A program made the translations under genes and the position numbers. From contig RFVZ01000079.1 of NCBI GenBank assembly GCA_009922405.1, forward strand, positions 1 through 10,312: a stretch of 10,312 bases of DNA, read 5' to 3'. Below the pieces are notes generated by a model. The model was not told the DNA's origin. It worked only from the letters and a program-made list of their open reading frames with translations, and did no database searches. Positions 1 through 5,560 of the stretch are shown here, piece after piece. Source of the DNA: Betaproteobacteria bacterium. Its GTDB lineage: Bacteria > Pseudomonadota > Gammaproteobacteria > Burkholderiales > Burkholderiaceae_E. Position 1 is the first letter of the stretch. Each line of letters starts with the position of its first letter.

Positions 1-1172
1 GCGAAATCTCCCGAGCCCGTCAGCAAAACGACCGCTTCCTGCAAAATCGGGAAGCTCAGCAAACCGCTCGGTAGGGCAGCCTCAATCTCGCCGATCGTCC
101 TGGGTTTGTTATCCGCCATCAGATCAAGAATTGGCTTGTAAATATCTTCGCGCAAACTCGCTTCGCCGACGGCGCCAGTGACTTTGGTGGACGCTTCGGA
201 GCGGTGCCGGGCCAGAATTAAACGCTGTTTGCGCAGCATTTCTGCCTGTTCAATACCCGAGAGGGTGCGCGGACCCTTCACCCAGTAATCGCGGCGAAAT
301 TGTTGATTGACGATGTAGTCCCGGACACTTTCGCGAAACAGAGGGTCTGGGATGGTCTTCAGGAAAGTCGATTGTTCGCCCGTGAGATTGATGCCGTCTG
401 TGTGATCCGCAAGGTGCGCCGAGCAGGCGAAGCTCAGTTTCGCGCCACCCAACCACTCGGCCATGGTCGCGAAATGCATCGGATGCCAGTCACGATTGAA
501 ATACTCGTGAGCAAGATAGTTCCGGTTCATCCCCTTAAAGCGAGTCATCTGCTCCGTGATTTGCGGATTGGTGGCCACAAACTTGGGTTTGACGGCTAAC
601 AGTTTTTCAGCGAAATCAAGGGATTGATCAATATTGGCAACGATACCTTGGCCGGTCGCGCCCAGGGTTTTGGCGTGCTCAGTCAGCAGGTTGCGCATCG
701 GCATAAAGCCGCTCCACCCAGGCAAGGTGTTGTAGCTGATGTAAAGAACGCCGCCGACCCGAAGCTTGCGTCGAAAGAAATCCACCAGCGCGGCCCGATT
801 TTCATCTGAAATCCAGCTCCACACGCCATGCAATCCGATGTAGTCGAAATCTGGGAGGTCATCGCGGGCTGCAAACTGTTCAAACGAATCATCAAACAGT
901 TGTGCTCCCAAATTGGCAGCGACTGATAATTCTTGAGCGAATGCGGCATGCGCTGGATTGAAATCGGTGCCCACCCAAGTGGCTGGGCCCGCTGCAGCGT
1001 GGATATTGACGCTAACCCCTTGGCCGAAACCCAGCTCACAACCCGTCTGAAAATCGGGGCAATGCAGGCGTCGATTCAGTAAGGCGAGCTTGGATCTGAG
1101 TGGATTCAGCTCTGAGTAATAGCCAAAAGTATAGGCCACGTCTGTTACGTAACCTTCGTTCCAATCGGCCAT
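1..1172 (-). CDS. Class I SAM-dependent methyltransferase with methyltransferase regulatory domain (3' end cut by window)
   Basis: About 390 codons are open from the ATG at 1172 to the left edge, so the C-terminus is missing. Residues 1-26 read M-A-D-W-N-E-G-Y-V-T-D-V, then an aromatic YTFGYY and ELNPLR. This N-terminus is typical of proteins joining a Rossmann methyltransferase to the PF10119 'regulatory' domain. The SAM-binding motif I is CELGFGQG (45-52) and the acidic motif II is GTDFNP (68-73). A later segment, FDYIGLHGVWSW followed by VGGVLYISYNTLPGW, matches the family's motif IV/VI region. The best-studied relatives I recall are rickettsial protein-lysine methyltransferases acting on the surface protein OmpB, so protein methylation is possible here but unproven; the substrate is unknown. 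The start at 1172 has GAAGG seven bases upstream and fits the family N-terminus. An in-frame ATG at 1235, with GAGGG seven bases upstream, would add 21 residues and cannot be excluded. It lies 93 nt downstream of a small same-strand gene. Confidence 0.85.
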   Translation of the reverse strand, partial: MADWNEGYVTDVAYTFGYYSELNPLRSKLALLNRRLHCPDFQTGCELGFGQGVSVNIHAAAGPATWVGTDFNPAHAAFAQELSVAANLGAQLFDDSFEQFAARDDLPDFDYIGLHGVWSWISDENRAALVDFFRRKLRVGGVLYISYNTLPGWSGFMPMRNLLTEHAKTLGATGQGIVANIDQSLDFAEKLLAVKPKFVATNPQITEQMTRFKGMNRNYLAHEYFNRDWHPMHFATMAEWLGGAKLSFACSAHLADHTDGINLTGEQSTFLKTIPDPLFRESVRDYIVNQQFRRDYWVKGPRTLSGIEQAEMLRKQRLILARHRSEASTKVTGAVGEASLREDIYKPILDLMADNKPRTIGEIEAALPSGLLSFPILQEAVVLLTGSGDF

Positions 1173-1259
1173 GCCTTTACCTTCGTGTTCGTTACAGGGA
1201 ACCACATGATAGGGCAAAGGTCTGGGTGTTTTCATCGCGACGCCCTCAATCGCGCCATC

Positions 1260-1274
1260 TTGACCTCAGGTCAA
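1260..1274. promoter_or_regulatory. 15-bp palindrome (possible operator)
   Basis: TTGACCT and AGGTCAA form perfect 7-bp arms around one central base. The dyad spans the stop codon of the small minus-strand gene and lies about 90 bp upstream of the chosen methyltransferase start, or about 25 bp upstream of the alternative start. It is placed where an operator could act, but one such dyad per 10 kb is near chance expectation. Confidence 0.25.
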
Positions 1275-1469
1275 CCAATCCACCCGTTCGACCTTGAAAT
1301 TGTCCCACTGCGAATAGACTTTTTTCAGGGCCTCCTGAATCGCTTCGTCAGAGTGGTCGCGAACCCGCGTAATAATTGTGACTTCTTGAGACCGGCTCGG
1401 GGTCATGCGCGAAGGCACACGGAAGACAATGCGGGCGCGGTGGCTCGAGACTGCCTTGAATTCATTCAT
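1266..1469 (-). CDS. Small hypothetical protein, 67 aa
   Basis: An ATG at 1469 opens a 67-residue frame ending at TGA 1268-1266. I do not recognise the product. It begins MNEFKAV and has two strand-like stretches (ARIVFRV, EVTIITRV). These are followed by an amphipathic helix-like segment (DEAIQEALKKVYSQW) and a final strand (FKVERVDWL), which suggests a compact beta-alpha-beta fold with no signal peptide or membrane segment. GGA lies about nine bases upstream, so the ribosome site is weak. The open frame extends to an ATG at 1592, but that would run antisense through the start of the SET gene; the shorter form leaves an 85-bp divergent intergenic region. It precedes the methyltransferase on the same strand by 93 nt, so co-transcription is plausible. 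That it is a real gene is an inference from composition and position. Confidence 0.5.
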   Translation of the reverse strand: MNEFKAVSSHRARIVFRVPSRMTPSRSQEVTIITRVRDHSDEAIQEALKKVYSQWDNFKVERVDWLT

Positions 1470-1554
1470 TGTTGATCCGGATCGTGTGTCGTCTAGCTTC
1501 CAGTAGACGTCAGGCAACCCGCGAGGAACGAATCCACCACCAACCGCTATTTGT
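1470..1554. promoter_or_regulatory. Divergent intergenic region with two dyads
   Basis: These 85 bp separate the small minus-strand gene from the SET-domain gene and must hold any promoters for both. They contain the perfect palindrome GATCCGGATC (1474-1483) and the inverted repeat CGTCTA-N8-TAGACG (1490-1509). I see no convincing sigma-70 promoter hexamers. An operator role is only suggested by position. Confidence 0.3.
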
Positions 1555-1974
1555 ATGTCTCCGTCCAAGAAAAAACTGCTCAAGCACCTCACAACAGAGG
1601 TTTATTGTCGAATTGGTGTGTCCCCGCTGCATGGGGTGGGCGTATTTGCGTTACGCGCCATTCCCCGAGGGCTCAATCCGCTGCCAAGCTGGTTAGATAA
1701 CGCAGGGGTGCAATTTACCCATCAGGAGCTGCAGCTGCTCCCCCGAGGGGTCAAAACGCAGATCAAGACTTTTTGTTATTACGACGACGATGGGTTCGTC
1801 ATTCCTTCAATCGGCATGAACTCGTTCGATATGTCGATTTATCTCAATCACTCGAAGACGCCCAACGTGAAAATGAAAAAGAGCGGCAAATTCGAGACGC
1901 TACGGGCGATCCGAAGCGGAGAAGAACTGACAATGGATTACGACCACAGCTTTGGCGACACTCACGTGTTCTAG
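1555..1974 (+). CDS. SET-domain protein, putative protein-lysine methyltransferase
   Basis: The 139-aa protein is essentially a bare SET domain. HGVGVFA (26-32) matches the first SET motif. NHSKTPN (98-104) is the NHS-x-x-PN cofactor and active-site motif. GEELTMDY (122-129) is the last SET motif, which supplies the catalytic-type tyrosine (Y129). SET enzymes use S-adenosylmethionine to methylate lysine in proteins. Bacterial examples are scattered and their substrates mostly unknown. The protein stops ten residues after the final motif, so it lacks a cysteine-rich post-SET segment; no signal peptide or membrane helix is visible, so it is presumably cytoplasmic. No clear Shine-Dalgarno precedes the ATG; the nearest purine run (GCGAGGAACG, about 1521-1530) is too far away, so leaderless translation or a non-ATG start is possible. 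Its stop codon is separated by 2 nt from the stop of the convergent GNAT gene. Confidence 0.8.
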   Translation: MSPSKKKLLKHLTTEVYCRIGVSPLHGVGVFALRAIPRGLNPLPSWLDNAGVQFTHQELQLLPRGVKTQIKTFCYYDDDGFVIPSIGMNSFDMSIYLNHSKTPNVKMKKSGKFETLRAIRSGEELTMDYDHSFGDTHVF

Positions 1975-1976
1975 CC

Positions 1977-2870
1977 TTATCCAAAGCGCCTTTGCTGGAG
2001 TGGTTCGAGCGCGTGGTTTCGGTAGATTTGATTCAAGTCTTCGGGGCAGAAATCAACGTGCAGCGGTGAGGTCGGATCCAGTACCAGCGGGTGTTCGAGG
2101 TCGGTGAGTACGAGGGCATAAATTGGCTCGAAATGAGTCACGAACAGCGATTTGTAGGCGTACTCGTCGACCGGGCCAAGGTTATAGAACGGGTAACCGT
2201 TTTGTGCAGCCCAACGCGACGCCAGGAGGCAGGCGTAAATTCCCGGGGACCGGTTCTTGTAGGCGCGGTTCCATTGGCAAAAGCTCCCATAGACCTGGTC
2301 GTAGCGTGGCAGGAGGATCGAGACATCAGTCAACACCAGGGTTCCGTCCGGGGCGTTGACACGGATGACCAGAACATCGAGATCGCGCACATAGTCGATA
2401 AAGCCGGCCACTTCGTCGTCATGGATCCCAAAATCCGCGAAATGTTGGCCGCCCATCGCAAAGACATCATCCGCGGTCAGGCTGGACCCTGATACGACCT
2501 CTTCGGTGACTGAGAACTGCCGGAAGAGCTTGTCCAGGTCTTTGAATTTGCGTTGCCGCCGCGGATCGTTCCAAAAATCGGCGGCGCCGGCGTGCACGAG
2601 CCCGTAACGGTCGTTGATTGGGACGCCGTAATGACTATCGGGGGGCAGGGCATAAACCACGAAGGGTTTGGGCGCTGACTCGAGCATCTCCTCGTTGACA
2701 TCGATGTAGGGGCACAACGCGTCCCAGCGAGTTGTGTAGTACTGAATATCGTTGTGATAGCTGTTCACGCAGAGGTTGTCAGGGGTCCAGCTTTGGTACC
2801 CGACCTGGTGTACGCGGTTGCCTGCAAGCGCAGAAAAATCACGATTAAGACGCAAGAGAAAATCGTTCAT
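1977..2870 (-). CDS. GNAT-fold acyl/aminoacyl-transferase-like protein
   Basis: This is a 297-aa cytoplasmic-type protein without signal peptide or membrane helix. The C-terminal half has the pattern of FemAB-like and arginyl-tRNA-protein transferase-like GNAT domains. A segment around YGSFCQWNRAYKNRSPG (194-210) is followed by a helix. It continues with GYPFYNLGPVDEYAYKSLF (225-243), where the 'LG...YK..F' part resembles the end of the transferase core. Family members move an acyl or aminoacyl group onto an amine; the donor and acceptor here cannot be read from the sequence. The ATG overlaps the stop of the upstream YkgJ-type gene (ATGA, 2867-2870), which implies translational coupling and probably a shared task. 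The 3' end abuts the SET gene tail to tail. Calling it an arginyltransferase outright would go too far: it lacks the N-terminal cysteine cluster that I associate with ATE enzymes. Confidence 0.65.
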   Translation of the reverse strand: MNDFLLRLNRDFSALAGNRVHQVGYQSWTPDNLCVNSYHNDIQYYTTRWDALCPYIDVNEEMLESAPKPFVVYALPPDSHYGVPINDRYGLVHAGAADFWNDPRRQRKFKDLDKLFRQFSVTEEVVSGSSLTADDVFAMGGQHFADFGIHDDEVAGFIDYVRDLDVLVIRVNAPDGTLVLTDVSILLPRYDQVYGSFCQWNRAYKNRSPGIYACLLASRWAAQNGYPFYNLGPVDEYAYKSLFVTHFEPIYALVLTDLEHPLVLDPTSPLHVDFCPEDLNQIYRNHALEPLQQRRFG

Positions 2871-3358
2871 TGCTTTCGAAGGTCGAGCATTAACTCGACT
2901 GGGATGCGTTGCAGATCAAAAAATTCAGAATCAATCGCGTGATTCTCAAGGAGGAAACCAGGCTCAGAGATCTCGAGATGCTGGATGGTCTCCATGGCCT
3001 GGCGTAGGTGCTTACCCGCCGCTGTTTCGGGATCGGCAAAATCTTCGAGGTAGCCAAGTGCGAGCGGGCATTCGACATCCAGCGAATACTGTCGGTGGTG
3101 TGGGTCGTAGGAGAGGGGGTACATGCTGCAGGCGAAGGGCTTTGTGTCACCCAAGGCGCAACCGTTTGACGAAAGATGAGGGCATTGTGTTTCGATACAC
3201 ACCGACCCAAGCCTGTGCTGTTCGCTATGGGTCAGCGTCACCTCCAGTGGTCCATACCCTGGGTCGATATGGCAACACCGTTGGCAGGATGCACACCGAT
3301 CAAACAAGGCATCTCCGCCGGGTACTGCCCGCATTTGGCACGCTGACCATCTGAACAT
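2867..3358 (-). CDS. YkgJ-family cysteine-cluster protein (putative Zn/Fe-binding)
   Basis: The 163-aa protein carries the family signature: C22-x2-C25-x2-C28-C29 near the N-terminus, then C59, C67 and C77 in the context CPHL...GC.L...KPFAC..YP, and C97. That makes eight cysteines in the expected places for the CxxCxxCC (PF03692) domain, which is thought to hold zinc or iron, possibly an Fe-S cluster. Function is mostly unknown; from memory, the family description also takes in the flagellin lysine methylase FliB. The C-terminal 60 residues are helical and family-variable. The ATG at 3358 is the outermost start, with GAGGG about 14 nt upstream, longer than ideal. An internal ATG at 3334 would remove eight residues without touching the motifs. 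It overlaps the downstream GNAT gene by 4 nt and is divergent from the FemAB-like gene. Confidence 0.8.
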   Translation of the reverse strand: MFRWSACQMRAVPGGDALFDRCASCQRCCHIDPGYGPLEVTLTHSEQHRLGSVCIETQCPHLSSNGCALGDTKPFACSMYPLSYDPHHRQYSLDVECPLALGYLEDFADPETAAGKHLRQAMETIQHLEISEPGFLLENHAIDSEFFDLQRIPVELMLDLRKQ

Positions 3359-3605
3359 TCGCCACTTGTTAGCCCCCTCGATCTGGTGCTCTTTGACAAT
3401 ATTGTGATTCCATTTTTCATCGCTTGCCAGCGTTAATACGCTTGTGGTTTTCCATCACCGTTCGGCCCTGTGACAAACTTAGGGACAACACGGAGATGAT
3501 CCGATTCCTGGTCCCTCACTTGACTGCGCCCTTGGTCTCTTTTTTCTCGTTGGTTGGCTCACCGTTCGATACTCATCTTGCTACCAGCACACGGTGGAAA
3601 TCCTG
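3359..3605. promoter_or_regulatory. Divergent intergenic region between YkgJ-type and FemAB-like genes
   Basis: This is the longest non-coding stretch in the window (about 247 bp) and should contain the promoters for both directions. A perfect AT-rich palindrome, ACAATATTGT, lies at 3396-3405, about 40 bp upstream of the YkgJ-type start. It extends to 14 bp with one mismatched pair. I found no convincing -35/-10 pair on either strand. A possible 60-aa frame at 3424-3606 has no recognisable features and I did not call it. Confidence 0.35.
3593..3598 (+). promoter_or_regulatory. Ribosome binding site that decides the FemAB-like start
   Basis: GGTGGA lies seven bases before the ATG at 3606. The same bases contain the in-frame GTG at 3594, so using that GTG as a start would turn this ribosome site into coding sequence. 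This favours the ATG. Confidence 0.5.
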
Positions 3606-4670
3606 ATGGAGCGGGTTCATTCAAGCTTTGAAACCGCGTCGCCAGCATCCGGGACCGGCTGGTCGGAAGCGCCTGACGACGGGATCGTCGCTCGAATCAC
3701 GGACGAGTTCTCGCCGTCGTATTTTCCAAACATGCCGGAGGGCGCCGCCTTTCAAAATGCCTTCATTCGCGGGTGCCGATCAGGGCTTGATGTCTCCTGC
3801 CTGCGCCTTACTAACTCATCGGGCCATGCGATTGAGGTACCCGTCACTCTGGTCAAGGCGCCGGTCGCAGGTAATCTCAAGCAGGGTTGGTTAAGTGCGG
3901 CCACGAGGGGCTTGACGGTGTCGATTGCCGTGATTGGCGATCCGTCATCGACCGCATCCGCACTACCGCCCGGATTCGGCGCCGCGCATTTGGCCAGCGC
4001 CGTTGAGTGTCTTGGTCGACAAGCGCCCCTCATCTGCCTCAAAGGACTGAGCCGTGCGCTTGATCTCCAGGGATTTGTGCGACTCCCGAGCTTCCCGCTA
4101 ACGCGGCTCCTCGTGAGCCCCGACTACTGGAAATTACTGTCTTCTAAAAAGCGCAGCGATCTGAATCGTCAGCGCCGGGCTGCCGCGGGTCTTCGTCGCG
4201 AGGAGTCCGTCGGCTTGCCCGTTGAACTGGAAGAATCGGTCTACGCGCTCTATCGACAAACGCAAAGCCGCGCGGAGTTCAAGTTCCTTGAATTGCCACC
4301 CGCCTATTTTCGCGAGACCTCACCGCTTAGTCGATTTGTTTTTTATTTCGAGCAAGACCAGCTGATCGGGTTTCATCAGATGATCTGCACTCCCAGCAAG
4401 ATGATCTGCAAGTACATCGGCATGGACTACAGTCGGGCCCCGTCGTATCGGCTCTACTTCTCACTGATGCTCGATTGCATCGACATCGCGATTCGTGAGG
4501 GCATCCCGGAAATCGATTTCGGCATCACTTCTTATCGCTTCAAGCAATACATCGGCTGTGAGCTGATCCCGATGTGGAACTACTTTCATCACACCAATCC
4601 CCTGCTGCAAGCGGTCTTGCCGTTGTTTGGTGGGCTCCTAACACCTAGTCGTGAGGCCGTTTCGCGATAG
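3606..4670 (+). CDS. GNAT/FemAB-like acyltransferase
   Basis: From the ATG at 3606 the protein has 354 residues; an in-frame GTG at 3594 would add four. The middle contains the basic stretch KKRSDLNRQRR (181-191). This resembles the 'x-x-K-x-R-x-x-L-R-R' segment of GNAT proteins in the Acetyltransf_6/FemAB-like group. The C-terminal part has FVFYFEQDQLIGFHQMI, strand-like as expected for the acyl-binding fold. It is followed by EIDFGITSYRFKQYIG (302-317), matching 'fDFG.....K...G'. The conserved fold suggests transfer of an acyl or aminoacyl group to an amine; substrate unknown. There is no clear signal peptide or transmembrane helix. It shares the late 'G-x-P...(D/N)(F/L)G...YK' pattern with the GNAT gene on the other side of the YkgJ-type gene, so the two are likely distant relatives. 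Its last 33 bp overlap the end of the convergent cho gene. Confidence 0.7.
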   Translation: MERVHSSFETASPASGTGWSEAPDDGIVARITDEFSPSYFPNMPEGAAFQNAFIRGCRSGLDVSCLRLTNSSGHAIEVPVTLVKAPVAGNLKQGWLSAATRGLTVSIAVIGDPSSTASALPPGFGAAHLASAVECLGRQAPLICLKGLSRALDLQGFVRLPSFPLTRLLVSPDYWKLLSSKKRSDLNRQRRAAAGLRREESVGLPVELEESVYALYRQTQSRAEFKFLELPPAYFRETSPLSRFVFYFEQDQLIGFHQMICTPSKMICKYIGMDYSRAPSYRLYFSLMLDCIDIAIREGIPEIDFGITSYRFKQYIGCELIPMWNYFHHTNPLLQAVLPLFGGLLTPSREAVSR

Positions 4671-5480
4671 TCCCAGCAGAATGGGTTTGACCAGAATCTT
4701 GTAACTATCGAGATCAAACTCCGGCGGTTGCGCTCCAAAGCGCTCCCCTTCGCCTCGCGAACAGTGCGTCCCCAGGTGGCGCCAGTTTTCAACCCGATGG
4801 CGTTGTACCCACCCATCCCGTTCCTCGACTAACTCGACGGCGTCCGAGTAAGGCCAGGCTTGAATCTGAGTTGCGGTGAGCGCGTTCAGCAACCGTTCAT
4901 CGTGTTCAACGCGCGGTTCGCGACCGACACAGGCGCCACGGCAGGTTCCGATTTGGACTCCAAAACAGCCTCTCGGCCCCGTCTTTTCGAGCCCTAAAAG
5001 GGCCAGGCAGAGGCTATGAGTGCGGGCCAGTTCGCGCAGTTTCTGCTGGGCTGAGTGCTTGGAGGCAAACAGGCCGAAAACCTTTGTTGCTGGCGATTGG
5101 GTCTGATCCTTGAAATGAACTTCCGAGCCCTTGAAATCGCTTAAGCGCGGCTGGAGTCCTGCAGCGGTCTGGTGTAGCCGAATCGAGCGGAGGCTCCGAA
5201 CCCGTCGAAGTCGTACATTAAACAAAGGCGACAACTGCTTGATCAGGTGCGATTCCAGCAGGAGCGCGCCGATTTCGCCCGCGGTCTCAATCACATCGAC
5301 GCGTCGAGTGCGCGCCAACATACTGGTTTCTTCGGGCGCACGCAGGTGAGAAAGCACCCGACTCCGGATGTCAACGCTTTTGCCAATGTAGAGCGGCAAA
5401 GCTCCATCGCCCTGAAAGAGATACACCCCCGAGGTCCGTGGCAGGGCGGCCAGAATGGCGGGATCAAACGCGTTGTTCAA
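4638..5480 (-). CDS. cho: Excinuclease Cho (UvrC-like GIY-YIG nuclease)
   Basis: The 280-aa protein matches the N-terminal part of UvrC as found in Cho, the enzyme that makes the 3' incision at some lesions during nucleotide excision repair with UvrAB. The GIY-YIG domain fills residues 13-90: GVYLF (18-22), LYIGKS (30-35), Arg39 and Glu76 in LLLESHLIK, followed by LSPLFN. These correspond to the catalytic Tyr, Arg and Glu of UvrC. Four cysteines (C158, C172, C180, C184, in HSLC and CFGVQIGTCRGAC) match the UvrC positions reported to bind an Fe-S cluster. The UvrBC-binding, RNase H and HhH regions of full UvrC are absent, as expected for Cho. The start must be TTG 5480: a stop lies six bases upstream and the next useful codons would cut into the nuclease motif. 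AGCAGG lies about ten bases before it. I see no CTGT-N8-ACAG LexA box upstream, unlike SOS-induced E. coli cho. Confidence 0.88.
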   Translation of the reverse strand: MNNAFDPAILAALPRTSGVYLFQGDGALPLYIGKSVDIRSRVLSHLRAPEETSMLARTRRVDVIETAGEIGALLLESHLIKQLSPLFNVRLRRVRSLRSIRLHQTAAGLQPRLSDFKGSEVHFKDQTQSPATKVFGLFASKHSAQQKLRELARTHSLCLALLGLEKTGPRGCFGVQIGTCRGACVGREPRVEHDERLLNALTATQIQAWPYSDAVELVEERDGWVQRHRVENWRHLGTHCSRGEGERFGAQPPEFDLDSYKILVKPILLGLSRNGLTTRC

Positions 5481-5560
5481 GCGAGGTTAGCCTGCTTTGG
5501 GTTGGTTGAACTCGAGGCCGCAGAAAACACGATTGGGATCGTCTGTGGTAAATCCTAACG
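5481..5560. promoter_or_regulatory. Divergent cho / J-protein intergenic region
   Basis: Eighty base pairs lie between the TTG of cho and the ATG of the J-domain gene. They contain the inverted repeat ACGAT-TGGG-ATCGT (5529-5542), 19 bp before the J-protein start. A TTGAAC hexamer (5506-5511) could be a -35 element for the J-protein gene, but no good -10 lies 17 bp downstream. Neither gene has a strong ribosome site. Confidence 0.3.

Noticed and set aside
683..1039. A 118-aa minus-strand frame
   Set aside because: It lies in another frame inside the methyltransferase, whose SAM motifs and family N-terminus are clear.
1185..1475. A 96-aa plus-strand frame opposite the small gene
   Set aside because: It is antisense to the start of the methyltransferase region and the small gene, has no ribosome site and no recognised motif.
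1977..2870. Arginyl-tRNA-protein transferase (ATE)
   Set aside because: Only the general GNAT C-terminal pattern is shared. The N-terminal cysteine cluster I associate with ATE is not seen.
3424..3606. A 60-aa plus-strand frame in the divergent intergenic region
   Set aside because: No ribosome site and no recognisable motif. It overlaps the start of the FemAB-like gene in another frame.
5481..5560. LexA box for cho
   Set aside because: CTGT occurs but without ACAG at the right spacing. No GAAC-N4-GTTC site either.
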